Positions 6,498 through 14,747 of a DNA stretch of 39,467 bases are shown one piece after another. The notes under the pieces are model-generated. The model worked only from the letters and a program-made list of their open reading frames with translations, was not told the DNA's origin and did no database searches. The position numbers and the translations under genes are program-made. The stretch is taken from positions 1 through 39,467 of IMG/VR virus record IMGVR_UViG_3300048042_000025; one strand, 5' to 3'. How positions within the stretch are numbered: position 1 is the stretch's first letter; each line of letters starts with the position of its first letter. This DNA comes from a virus.

Positions 6498-6842
6498 ATG
6501 GTAAAGACAATCGCGAAGAAAATGACACCCGCCCCTCAGCGCCGCTCATATTCGGATGAGATAAAAGCTAAGGCCGTCGCCAAAGTGGAATCTGGCGAGA
6601 GCATGACGAAAGTGGCAGCGGACCTTTCCAAGGAACTTGGTTGGAAAATAAATTTGAACAACGTCAGCAATTGGGTCATGAAGGCCAAGGGGATAGACAG
6701 AGGTGAGGGTGCATCTGAACCCTCTCCGAGAAGTGAAGCCCCGGTCCCTAGGGAGAACAAAGCCTTGGCGAGAGAAAATCAACTTCTGCGCTTAGAGTTG
6801 GACTACTTGCGAAAGAAGGAGGCCATTCTCCGCCGCCGTTAG
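6498..6842 (+). CDS. HTH plus coiled-coil DNA-binding protein, IS3 OrfA-like
   Basis: A 114-aa basic protein. Residues about 15-60 (YSDEIKAKAVAKVESGESMT, then VAADLSKELG and NNVSNWVMKAKG) form a transposase-type helix-turn-helix as in IS3 OrfA. Residues about 83-112 (NKALARENQLLRLELDYLRKK) form a leucine zipper. No OrfB, terminal repeats or target duplication are present, so it is more likely a domesticated regulator than an insertion sequence. The ATG at 6498 has AGGAGA 8 bases upstream; an upstream in-frame ATG at 6459 lies in the promoter region and is rejected. Its stop overlaps the stop of the convergent lysis gene (TTAG, 6839-6842). The nearby inverted repeat suggests autoregulation, which is inferred. 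Confidence 0.6.
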   Translation: MVKTIAKKMTPAPQRRSYSDEIKAKAVAKVESGESMTKVAADLSKELGWKINLNNVSNWVMKAKGIDRGEGASEPSPRSEAPVPRENKALARENQLLRLELDYLRKKEAILRRR

Positions 6843-7186
6843 AATGGGAGATCGATGCCCGTGGTCTGGGAGATAGCTTGACCGATGCCCGCACTATTCC
6901 GCCAATACCATCCAACGAAAGCACAGAGCGGGGCGAACACGAGAATGATGAAAGCCATGACGCCCTGTGCCTGCCATTTGAAGCTTTCGAGCGCACTCAA
7001 TCGCATATCCACTCGCTCAAACATGTGGTCCAGCTTATCATTGATATGATCCATTTTGACAAAGATGACATCAATCTTTTTCTCAATTGCAGTGACCGAA
7101 GTCTCAAGGACCGCCGCTCTTTCGCAGACCCAATAGCCAGAGCGAGGATCTTGCCTGTCACAAATTATTTTTTCTAACTCAGTCAT
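6839..7186 (-). CDS. Coiled-coil plus single-TM protein, holin or lysis accessory candidate
   Basis: A 115-aa protein with a soluble N-terminus, a heptad-like helix at about 28-68 (IEKKIDVIFVKMDHINDKLD), one strong membrane helix at about 75-95 (GVMAFIILVFAPLCAFVGWYW) and a short tail. This layout resembles XhlA-type phage membrane proteins that work with an endolysin, and the amidase gene lies just upstream in the operon. A classical holin with two or more TMs is not seen elsewhere. I start at the ATG (7186) with GGGGG upstream; a GTG directly before it is the alternative. Role is inferred from topology and position. Confidence 0.55.
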   Translation of the reverse strand: MTELEKIICDRQDPRSGYWVCERAAVLETSVTAIEKKIDVIFVKMDHINDKLDHMFERVDMRLSALESFKWQAQGVMAFIILVFAPLCAFVGWYWRNSAGIGQAISQTTGIDLPF

Positions 7187-7212
7187 CACATGTGCCCCCT
7201 TGATTTGAGAGA

Positions 7213-7797
7213 CTATGCCGCCTCTAGAAACCGTTGATTATATTGAATAAGACCTTCATAAATAGCGCTTGCCACAAGGTCAGGATTATTTTTGAAGCGC
7301 TCGACATCATCACGGCTGGATATGTAGTAAGGCTCAATAATCACCGCGTCACACATGGTCTTGCTGAGGAGGAGATCGACCTTGCAGATATGTCCAGAGA
7401 ACTTCCCCGCCTGGACTTGAGCTGGGGTGATCTTCTTGAACCATCCAATACCAGACCAACGGGATTCTGAATGAAGGGTATGCTCACAGCCGTCTAGGAG
7501 AGACTCAGCGAGTTGGCGAGAATTGCCGCCGTCACTGTAGAAAGCCCGCGCTCCCGTTAGGTTCGTGTTCGTGTTACCAAGATGGACCTCGACAGCGCAA
7601 TCCGGATCGATGCAGTTGATCTTATCGACCTTGTCATGAAGCTTCCCCCCGACCTCATAGACATCGACGTCTCGGTTCGCCCTAAGCTTCTTGAGGAGTG
7701 CCTTCGTGATACTCGCGCAAGTCTGATGTTCGAAGACTCCATTCTTCGAACAGCCGGGAAAGTCGGGTGTATGCCCCGCCGCCAGTACGAGCTTCAT
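7213..7797 (-). CDS. N-acetylmuramoyl-L-alanine amidase (Amidase_3), endolysin
   Basis: Zinc-dependent amidase that cleaves the bond between MurNAc and L-alanine in peptidoglycan; as a phage endolysin it would release progeny. Family residues are visible in order: AGHTPDFPGC with H9, FEHQ with E23, VEVHLGN with H72 (the zinc triad H-E-H), and IIEPYYIS with E155 as catalytic glutamate. At 194 aa it is a bare catalytic domain with no cell-wall-binding part and no signal peptide, so export needs a holin. Its ATG overlaps the stop of the upstream gene by 4 bases (ATGA type), indicating translational coupling. Confidence 0.85.
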   Translation of the reverse strand: MKLVLAAGHTPDFPGCSKNGVFEHQTCASITKALLKKLRANRDVDVYEVGGKLHDKVDKINCIDPDCAVEVHLGNTNTNLTGARAFYSDGGNSRQLAESLLDGCEHTLHSESRWSGIGWFKKITPAQVQAGKFSGHICKVDLLLSKTMCDAVIIEPYYISSRDDVERFKNNPDLVASAIYEGLIQYNQRFLEAA

Positions 7798-8075
7798 GGC
7801 TTGAGTCTCCGAACCGCCGTCTTCAACTTTGGATCGAAGACGAGATCGAAGTCATCAGGATTCGCGACAGGGTCTAGCTCTTGGAGAGCCGCGCCAACAT
7901 CATGCCAGAATTGATTGAGAGCGTGTTGGAGGTCTGACTCTCTTTGAAGGATGAAGTTGGATTGCCATTGCTTCAAGCTCTCCAGCGCTTGACCATCTGC
8001 CTGAAGCGCATCGAAACGATTTGAAAAGAAGGGAAGGGGAATCGGCTTGTGATCAACTTTTTTCTTTGCTGCCAT
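7794..8075 (-). CDS. Hypothetical phage protein, 93 aa
   Basis: I do not recognise a family. It begins MAAKKKVDHKPIPLPFF, followed by one long amphipathic helix (about 22-65: LQADGQALESLKQW to LNQFWHDVGAALQEL), and ends with the basic AVRRLKP. There is no TM and no signal peptide. It sits between the last fibre gene and the endolysin, overlapping the latter by 4 bases, so it could be a fibre-associated or lysis-timing protein. TTGGGAGA precedes its ATG by about 9 bases. Confidence 0.65.
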   Translation of the reverse strand: MAAKKKVDHKPIPLPFFSNRFDALQADGQALESLKQWQSNFILQRESDLQHALNQFWHDVGAALQELDPVANPDDFDLVFDPKLKTAVRRLKP

Positions 8076-8105
8076 ATCTAAAGTCTCCCAATATCTGTCT
8101 TGTTT

Positions 8106-10202
8106 TTAATACGATCCTAATCCCGAGATCTGCCACGTCGAACCATTCCAAAGGAAGGATGCATATTGCCCACTCGTGAGGGCCTGCCCTTGGACAGTGA
8201 AGGAGAATCCATTCATTGCCCCTGGAGCGATGACGCGGAAGTAACTTCCGGGATACGTGTTGACGTTCGTAAGACTGACCACAACGTTCCCCGTGAGCCC
8301 GCCAGTGAACATCTGAATGTTGCTGTTCTTGAGAACCGTCAGAGAGATGTTTCCGAATGTGTCTCCTCGCGCGAAGAACGATTCCTCATTGATACGCCGC
8401 CAGACACCCTTGGCTGATTCGAGGAGAGCGGGACCGCCCCCGAGGTCAGAACATTGGATGAGTTCACCGTCGCCAATAGGAGTCGGAAGGTTTGCGAGTT
8501 GAACAGCGGGACCGAGTTGTAGTGTTGCCATGTTGGTATCTCCCGAGCGAGTGACTCCTTGGGTGAAAGTGATCGTGCCTCCAAAGAGCGTGACAATGGT
8601 TGACCCGTCCGCACTCTCGAACCGACAATCATACACAAAATTCCCGAGGAAATTCGCCATTGCCCCAAGGGGAGCTGTGAGCGTCAGTATCCCGCCCGCG
8701 CCTTGCAGTGTCGCACCTGAGAGGGTGACGTTCGTGCTCGATGCCGCAATGGCATATTGATTGCCGAGAGTTCCCGCGTTGACGTACTTCACATTCAAAG
8801 TGCCAGAGCCGCTTGCAGAGTATGTCGCCAAGCTGATTTGGGGGTCTGTCGATGCATTGAGCATTGCGAGCAAGTTCGTGAGCGTCTGGGGAAGATTGGC
8901 TCCCACAGGAAGAGTGTTCGTGCTTGCCGTCGCCGTCTGAACTCCAGACTGAGTGAGACCGAAGAAGACCGGAGCCCCTCCCGGTGTCGCAGAGACTTGG
9001 AATGTAGACGACTCAATGAGAGGCTGAAGGACATAATACTTCACACCCAGGACCAATGGAGTCGGGAGCGTTCCCGTGGTTGCAAAAATCACCGGCTCGT
9101 TTGGCGTGAGCCCATGAGTTGTCCAAGAGACCGTGCTCGATGCGATGCCCGTCTGGACCCCAGAGACCGAGCCCCCAAGAGTGATGTCATTCAAGCCTGT
9201 TTGACTGTCAGCATAGGTCGCAGCAATCGTGAATGAGTTCGTCGCGAGGACATTCGCCCCTGAGCCGACTGAGACATAATAGATCGTGCCGAGAGCCAAC
9301 GGAGCCGGAAGATTCCCAGTCGAGGTGAACTGAACCGGAGTCCCTGCCGGGAGATTGTGCGAGGTCCAGTTGATGACCCCCGGAGTTCCTAGAGTGAATG
9401 TGACCGTCGCCTGTGGCCCCAGAGAGACCACGTGACCGGCGATAAGTGATTGCGTGCCCGATTGTGCCCCCGAGACAATCAAGGGCGTCCCGCTTGGCGC
9501 TGTGGCGAGCTGGAAGCTGTTTGTCGAGAGAAGCGAACTCAGCACGTAATAGATCGGCCCGTTGGAGAATGGCAGAGGCAGAGTGTTGGTTGTGTAAAGC
9601 TCGACAGGAGTGTTCGCAACGAGACCATGAGCTGCAAGGACAACCGTCGAAGGAGCCTGACAGGATAGCTGCCCGCTTTGTGCTCCACTTGTGTTGATCG
9701 ATGCCCCGCCAGATGTCGCGCTGAATTGGAAGGAGTTCGTCGTCAGGCCCGTTGCGCTGATGTAGTAAAGCGTCGAAGCTGCGATGCCAGTTGCGAACGA
9801 TCCTGTCGTTGAAAAATAGATTGGAGTGCCCGCTGGCAACCCATGGTTTGTCCAGCTCACGACTCCGGGAGAAGCTAGCGTCACACTCACATTCGCTGAA
9901 GGAGCGATCACGATTGTCGGACCAGCCGTTGTGAACTCGACCGCTGAACTTCCCAGCATGATCGTGTCGCCGGGAGATGGGTTCGAAGCGAAAGTCAATT
10001 GACCATTCGCAAACGTCTGGGTATACGCTGCCAACCGGTTGTCGCTCGACCACTCAAAATATGTCACGTTGTCCGTCAGCGCCGCCCTCATATGCATACG
10101 AAACTTTCCACTCGACAGCGGATAGACATCGGCCCATGGTGTAAGCACGCGAGAGAAGACAAAGCTGGAAGTGTTCAATGCACTGATGTTGACCGTGTCC
10201 AT
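8106..10202 (-). CDS. Tail fibre/structural protein with four repeated beta modules
   Basis: A 698-aa low-charge, Thr/Ser/Gly-rich virion protein. The N-terminal 100 residues (with FRMHMRAALTDNVTYFEWSS at 34-53) form a unique domain. Residues about 105-430 contain four imperfect copies of a 75-85-aa module, each with a WTxHGLPAGTPV-like start, a TTGxLPxPL..GxxYYV middle, a TNSFQ.SATPGGA strand and an SG.QSG.Q end. Next comes a segment resembling beta-sandwich domains of phage structural proteins (about 435-510), and a C-terminal part ending SGQYASFLWNGSTWQISG. Related modules occur in the fibre at 15751-17940. Likely role: host-surface contact or tail decoration. Fibre identity is inferred from composition, repeats and position. 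Confidence 0.7.
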   Translation of the reverse strand: MDTVNISALNTSSFVFSRVLTPWADVYPLSSGKFRMHMRAALTDNVTYFEWSSDNRLAAYTQTFANGQLTFASNPSPGDTIMLGSSAVEFTTAGPTIVIAPSANVSVTLASPGVVSWTNHGLPAGTPIYFSTTGSFATGIAASTLYYISATGLTTNSFQFSATSGGASINTSGAQSGQLSCQAPSTVVLAAHGLVANTPVELYTTNTLPLPFSNGPIYYVLSSLLSTNSFQLATAPSGTPLIVSGAQSGTQSLIAGHVVSLGPQATVTFTLGTPGVINWTSHNLPAGTPVQFTSTGNLPAPLALGTIYYVSVGSGANVLATNSFTIAATYADSQTGLNDITLGGSVSGVQTGIASSTVSWTTHGLTPNEPVIFATTGTLPTPLVLGVKYYVLQPLIESSTFQVSATPGGAPVFFGLTQSGVQTATASTNTLPVGANLPQTLTNLLAMLNASTDPQISLATYSASGSGTLNVKYVNAGTLGNQYAIAASSTNVTLSGATLQGAGGILTLTAPLGAMANFLGNFVYDCRFESADGSTIVTLFGGTITFTQGVTRSGDTNMATLQLGPAVQLANLPTPIGDGELIQCSDLGGGPALLESAKGVWRRINEESFFARGDTFGNISLTVLKNSNIQMFTGGLTGNVVVSLTNVNTYPGSYFRVIAPGAMNGFSFTVQGQALTSGQYASFLWNGSTWQISGLGSY

Positions 10203-10212
10203 GATATCTTCC

Positions 10213-10773
10213 TTATGTAATGATAATTTCTATTTCGCCGTTTGCCCCGACGCCGCCGTTCCCATAGAAGCCGCCGTGCTGTCCCCCGACTCCGACGATA
10301 AATGGAATCTCAGTTCCAGGGAGAAGTTGGAAAATGGAGTAGATCCTCTGGCAGAATGCGCCGCCGCTTCCCCCATATGTATAGGTGCTTTGTCCAGCGC
10401 CGCCGCCCCCAGGGAAGTTACCGGGAGTCGAATATCCCCCGTTTGCTGCGCCACCGTTTGGAGAAGCTCCTCCAGGCAGATTATTGCCGCCAGATTGCCC
10501 AGAAAGATTTGTAGTCCCTCCTGTGGCAACACCCCCCGCACTATTATATCCCCCGCCCGCTGTTGGGTTCCAAATCCCATCTTCGAATTCAGAAGCCGTG
10601 CCAGCTTGAGGATTGACGTTCCCTGATTGCCAAGAACCACCGCCAGATCCCCCGCCCCATAAATTGACTGTGAGGGTGTTGTACACAGGAACGAGGAAGG
10701 TCCCGTTCGAAGTGAAGTAGAGCGTCTGAGGGATAACTGGATGAGAGCCTGGAATCGCTAGGGTGAATTTCAT
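10213..10773 (-). CDS. Glycine-rich tail tip/adhesin-like protein
   Basis: A 186-aa protein. The N-terminal 45 residues contain YFTSNGTFLVPVYNTLTVNLWGGGSGGG, the usual entry to a phage glycine-rich domain. A long glycine region follows, with runs such as GGNNLPGGASPNGGAANGGY and FPGGGGAGQS, and the end is FYGNGGVGANGEIEIIIT. Such domains, with polyglycine helices, form receptor-binding tips in some phage adhesins. I choose the ATG at 10773 because it overlaps the stop of the upstream fibre gene (ATGA) and is translationally coupled; the frame is open further upstream. Co-expression with that fibre suggests a shaft-tip partnership, which is inferred. Confidence 0.65.
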   Translation of the reverse strand: MKFTLAIPGSHPVIPQTLYFTSNGTFLVPVYNTLTVNLWGGGSGGGSWQSGNVNPQAGTASEFEDGIWNPTAGGGYNSAGGVATGGTTNLSGQSGGNNLPGGASPNGGAANGGYSTPGNFPGGGGAGQSTYTYGGSGGAFCQRIYSIFQLLPGTEIPFIVGVGGQHGGFYGNGGVGANGEIEIIIT

Positions 10774-11942
10774 GCAAGCGCTCCGCAGACAACCCAAGTA
10801 TTTAAGGCGCGACAATATAGACTTGCGCTCATATACTGACCCGAGAGGATGAGATACCCATTCGCTGAAAGCAGAGTGACCCCAGCTCCAGCGACGATGG
10901 TTGTTGCCCCCGCTCCGGTCTGAACAATGTCGATCCGAGTTGGGTTAGCGCCATAAGCAAACGGCACAGAAGACCACGGAGGAACTGTGCATGTGTTCGG
11001 CGTGGCGACATTCATCTCAACAATCTTGCCAGCGTCCCCAGCGACCAAAACATAACTTGCCGTCTGGGTATTCAATCCGTTCGCTGTTGCAGCCGCCTCA
11101 GCTCCAATCGCAGAAATAGCCGCCGCAGCATTTGCCGCTGTGAAGAGTTCAGCGCCTATTGTCGTGCCCCCGAGATACCCAACAGCCGCCGAAGCGCTAG
11201 TCGCCTCGAAGAGTTCAACGCCAAGAGTTGTTCCGCCAAGATCGGTCAACACAGCTCCAGCATTTGCCGCTGTCATTAGCGTCTTGCCGATTGTCGTTGC
11301 ATCAGTGATGTCCGTGCTTGCGATAGTAATCGGTCCTAAGCGACCGCAGACCGAGACAACACGTGACTGAACACCAGGGACAACACCGCCAGAGTCAAGA
11401 GTAGCCGCGCCGGAGGCCCCGCCCGCTGTCAACACAGCCGCTGAACCAAGACCAAGATTTGAGCGAGCCGTTCCTGGAGACGAGAGATCGGAGAGATTAT
11501 TCGCCGCCGTCAATAGACCAATTACCGCACCACCTTGACCATTCACAGATAGGACAGCGCCTTCCGCCGCCGCAGCAATAGCAGAGTTGATAGAGGCAAC
11601 CGCCGCCGTGATCGTGTTGTACATCGTGGTCATGGACGAGAAGGTAGATTGGCTCGAAATGATCTGCCCATAGATCACCGCGATCTCGGCCATCTGTTGC
11701 CCGAGTGTCGCGAGAAGTGCTTGAGCTGATGCCAGAGCCGCTGTCGATGTATTCGCGTTTGATGTCGCTGTCGCAGCCGATGCAGCCGCATTAGTCGCAC
11801 TGACCGCAGCCGCCGCAGCTTGTGCAATGGCGATATTCAAGTTCGTCGTTGCAATCGTTATCGCGTCCCCGAGTGTAGGAGAGATGGGATTCGCTGCATT
11901 CGGATCTGGGCTCCCCGAAACCGCATAAGCTGTATCCGTCAT
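10770..11942 (-). CDS. Tail fibre protein with Ala-rich coiled coil and spike-type C-terminal domain
   Basis: A 390-aa fibre. Residues about 30-150 are a long Ala/Thr/Ser/Asn helix (IAIAQAAAAAVSATNAAASA), typical of trimeric fibre shafts. A middle part has LSDLSSPGTARSNLGLGSAA, a motif common in tail fibres, and repeated TTxGxELFxAxxAxAA units (about 230-275). The C-terminal 102 residues (289-390, from GLNTQTASYVL to ALNTWVVCG) are about two-thirds identical to the C-terminus of the gp45-like spike at 21504-23102. The stop overlaps the start of the glycine-rich gene. Probably a side or tail fibre. Confidence 0.72.
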   Translation of the reverse strand: MTDTAYAVSGSPDPNAANPISPTLGDAITIATTNLNIAIAQAAAAAVSATNAAASAATATSNANTSTAALASAQALLATLGQQMAEIAVIYGQIISSQSTFSSMTTMYNTITAAVASINSAIAAAAEGAVLSVNGQGGAVIGLLTAANNLSDLSSPGTARSNLGLGSAAVLTAGGASGAATLDSGGVVPGVQSRVVSVCGRLGPITIASTDITDATTIGKTLMTAANAGAVLTDLGGTTLGVELFEATSASAAVGYLGGTTIGAELFTAANAAAAISAIGAEAAATANGLNTQTASYVLVAGDAGKIVEMNVATPNTCTVPPWSSVPFAYGANPTRIDIVQTGAGATTIVAGAGVTLLSANGYLILSGQYMSASLYCRALNTWVVCGALA

Positions 11943-11969
11943 GAGATGAATTCCCTTTCTAACAGAGAC

Positions 11970-12524
11970 TTACGAATTCGAAGGCCAGGGCATCAGAGGA
12001 GCCGGAGGATTGTTAACTTGTCCCGGCGTTGTGATTGTCCCCGTGTTGATTGCCCCGATGACCGCCGAAAGAACGTTAGTCACAGCCGTCCAGAAATTTG
12101 TGATGCCCACATATGCAAGAGCAATCTGCGCCGCATTGAGAACCACTGGACCATTCTGGAAGCTGAAGAGCTGGGTATATTCCGGGTTCGCTTGCGCCAT
12201 AGAGCTTGCGATTTGGAGCTTCGTGACCGTGGTCGCATCCGTCGCACAGAAGACAAAATTGGGTTTCCCCGATGGAGCGAGATTGATCGTGACACCCCCC
12301 GCTTCAACAGTAGTCGCCTTCTGACCTGCATAAGCAATCAGATTGCTCCTCAATTGCTGTGCGGCCAATGCAGTGTACCCCGGAAACCAAGTCTCCAATT
12401 GCTGAGGAGTTGCAGGCTCCCCAACAGAAACTTGCTCCCCTTGGGCAGCCACATAATCGGGAGCGACCGTGTGCATAGAAAGTCCAGTTGTGGGATTGTA
12501 TGAATAGCAAAATCTTGCTTGCAT
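11970..12524 (-). CDS. DUF4376-type protein, probable fibre assembly partner
   Basis: A 184-aa protein whose C-terminal half (about 85-180) fits DUF4376: VEAGGVTINLAPSGKPNF, then TKLQIASSMAQANPEY, FSFQNGPVVLNAAQI and INTGTITTPGQV. This domain is usual in small proteins that follow tail-fibre genes, and an assembly role is presumed for the family but not proven. The start at 12524 has AGGAGATATTTCG before the ATG; an open frame upstream to 12713 runs into the preceding fibre gene and is rejected. It lies 14 bases after the 719-aa fibre gene, its probable partner. Confidence 0.68.
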   Translation of the reverse strand: MQARFCYSYNPTTGLSMHTVAPDYVAAQGEQVSVGEPATPQQLETWFPGYTALAAQQLRSNLIAYAGQKATTVEAGGVTINLAPSGKPNFVFCATDATTVTKLQIASSMAQANPEYTQLFSFQNGPVVLNAAQIALAYVGITNFWTAVTNVLSAVIGAINTGTITTPGQVNNPPAPLMPWPSNS

Positions 12525-12538
12525 CGAAATATCTCCTA

Positions 12539-14698
12539 TTAAATTGAAAGCCGCCCACCAGTGACCTGACAGAGTCCAGCGGACTGAGAATCGGCCCACA
12601 CTGTCGCCGGGGTTTCGAATGTGAGTTCGCAACGCTGAGAGATCACAACATTGGTCATGACCCAAGAGTTCGCCGTTGCCGACATGTATTGAACATACCC
12701 GCCGTAATCCCACGCATAATTGTAAGACGCATTGGGGTAGATGAAGACTTGGTTATAGGCCAATGCGAGAGCGCCGAAGATGAACATTGCGGTATTGCTC
12801 TTCAGAGGAACAACGCCGACCAAAGAGACTTGTGTGCCGTAACCTTCGAAGGTTCCAAAGCCCCCGACAACAACGTCCGGGAAACATGTGGTATTCGTGC
12901 TGCCATATGCCTGAATGACATACTGCCAATCGGTATCGCGCTGAATGATCTTCCACCAATTTTTAGAAGCATCAACACGCTGCCATCCGAAGCGCTTGTA
13001 ATAAGTGTAACCGGATGGAGGTGTGGTCGCATTGCCTTCGATAGTTGCCCACGCCGCTGTCGCCCGTGTAGTTGGATTGTAACCAACATACAATTCATAG
13101 GCTGTGCTCGCCGTACATGATCCTGTGTCGATACCACCTGCCCCCGAGGAGGCATTATTGATCTGAACAGATACCGACTGAAGACGAACGGTGACACCTG
13201 CCGAATTCGGAAGGGTCAAGGAATCCGCCGTAATCGCGAGAGTCGAGTTCGGAGAGCCCGAATAGTTCTGAATCAGAAGTCCAGAATATCCACTTGGCGC
13301 AGATGAGACACGAGCGAAGACCGAAGGCCCCATAACCGAATGAAGCGAGTAGACCGTTCCGTTCCACGAGATGAGTGCTGGGCACGAAGCAGGCCAGTCA
13401 TTCGGAGCAAGGGCAGATCCGTCAGCCCACTGGAGAGCCCCCGAAGTTCCCATGACAGCTAGAGTCATTGTCGAGGAGTTTGGAGCGCTTGACTTCGTGA
13501 TCTCGAAGAGCTGCCCAACCGTGATTGATGTCGTCGCCGGAGAAAGAGAAGCGACCACAGCCGCGTTTGCAGCGCCGGTATCTGTTCCCAGACGGAGACC
13601 AATTGGAGTGTTCCGCTGCCACACAGTAGGACCAATGACGGAGAGAATATTATAATGCGTGCCGTCATACTGAATGAGAGCATTCGTATTTGCTGGCCAG
13701 TCTCCAGACACGAGAGCCGAGCCATCTGCCCATTGAACCGTCGCCTCGATTGTGAGAATGGTGCAAGCAATTGGGCCTGTGTTCGACACGCTTCCCTTCG
13801 TGACATCGAAGATCATTCCGGAAAGGACAGTGGTCAAAGCCGGAGCAAGTGTGCTGACCGTCATTGTGTTGGCTGTCACGCTGACATCTGTGCCAACATA
13901 GATCGAAGCAGTTCCCCCTTGAGGGTTCAGCAACTGAGCTTGCGTTCCGTCGAAGATGACAACAGAGATTTTCCCGACTTGCATATCTCCCGGAAGAAGA
14001 GCACCGCCCGCCGCGCGTGTGATGTTGACGTTGCTGAAGCCATTAAGCTCCATGTTGCTCGATGTCGTGTTGGTATTCGCGCAAATGAAGGAGACCACAA
14101 GTCCTTGAGACCAAGAGGTTCCAACGCTGTCTGTCGTGACATTCACAAAGTTTGGAACGGTCGAGACATCAACACCAAAGTGCCAGAGGTCAATCACGGG
14201 AATCGACGGAGGAGCGATGGATGCGATTTGCCCGTTAATCAGTTGGAAGTTCGTTCCGTCGAAGCCAATCAGGTAGAGACCCGGAGCGTTCAACAGCCCC
14301 TCAGGGATCTGGACTTGAGATGGCATCAGAAGTTGCTTAGCGGGAAGGCCAGAGACAGACACATCCACATTGCTCGAATTTGGATAGGCTAGCTTCACGA
14401 CGAAATATTGGGGCGTCGTGTAGGCCGAGATTGCAGGAGCCGGATTGATGACTATGTGGTTGACCGAGCCAGAATCTGTGCAATAGGGAATCTTGCCCAG
14501 AAGCTCGATTGCCTCCATAAGCTGATACAGATCGTTGTTGCTAGGAGTTAGCCCCGCCGCCGTGATCGCATTGACGATTTCCCTCTGCGGATATTCCATC
14601 ATCGCAGCCGGAGGAATCGAGCCAGGGGTTCCCGTCGAAGGATTTCCGTTGATGTAGGGGGCATTCGTCGCCGCGCCAAATGGCTGATTATATTGCAT
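12539..14698 (-). CDS. Large tail fibre protein
   Basis: A 719-aa protein. The N-terminal segment (MQYNQPFGAATNAPYINGNP to about 75, with EYPQREIVNAITAAGLTPSN) is the virion-attachment type often seen in tail fibres of proteobacterial phages. The long middle has at least two related units (about 315-360 and 395-435), each ending QWADGSALxxxDWPA, with a beta-rich composition. The C-terminal third (about 470-719) holds SGYTYYKRFGWQRVDASKNW and many aromatic residues, as expected of a receptor-binding head. There is no chaperone-cleavage motif that I can name. SD AGGAGAT; partner DUF4376 gene downstream. Confidence 0.75.
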   Translation of the reverse strand: MQYNQPFGAATNAPYINGNPSTGTPGSIPPAAMMEYPQREIVNAITAAGLTPSNNDLYQLMEAIELLGKIPYCTDSGSVNHIVINPAPAISAYTTPQYFVVKLAYPNSSNVDVSVSGLPAKQLLMPSQVQIPEGLLNAPGLYLIGFDGTNFQLINGQIASIAPPSIPVIDLWHFGVDVSTVPNFVNVTTDSVGTSWSQGLVVSFICANTNTTSSNMELNGFSNVNITRAAGGALLPGDMQVGKISVVIFDGTQAQLLNPQGGTASIYVGTDVSVTANTMTVSTLAPALTTVLSGMIFDVTKGSVSNTGPIACTILTIEATVQWADGSALVSGDWPANTNALIQYDGTHYNILSVIGPTVWQRNTPIGLRLGTDTGAANAAVVASLSPATTSITVGQLFEITKSSAPNSSTMTLAVMGTSGALQWADGSALAPNDWPASCPALISWNGTVYSLHSVMGPSVFARVSSAPSGYSGLLIQNYSGSPNSTLAITADSLTLPNSAGVTVRLQSVSVQINNASSGAGGIDTGSCTASTAYELYVGYNPTTRATAAWATIEGNATTPPSGYTYYKRFGWQRVDASKNWWKIIQRDTDWQYVIQAYGSTNTTCFPDVVVGGFGTFEGYGTQVSLVGVVPLKSNTAMFIFGALALAYNQVFIYPNASYNYAWDYGGYVQYMSATANSWVMTNVVISQRCELTFETPATVWADSQSAGLCQVTGGRLSI

Positions 14699-14733
14699 GG
14701 GTTTTTATCTCCTATTCAATAAATACAAAAAAC

Positions 14734-14743
14734 AAGGTCATGA
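14734..14743 (-). repeat. Variant copy of the post-stop element (TCATGACCTT)
   Basis: Five bases after the gp48-like stop, on the minus strand, TCATGACCTT differs at one base from the TCACGACCTT found after other late genes. Here the local sequence AAGGT-TTCATG-ACCTT can also fold as a 5-bp hairpin. Confidence 0.4.
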
Positions 14744-14747
14744 AACC

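Noticed and set aside
6498-6842. Insertion sequence (IS3)
   Set aside because: Only an OrfA-like HTH is present; no OrfB, no terminal inverted repeats, no target duplication.
12525-12713. N-terminal extension of the DUF4376 gene
   Set aside because: Lies within the upstream fibre gene; a strong SD precedes the ATG at 12524.
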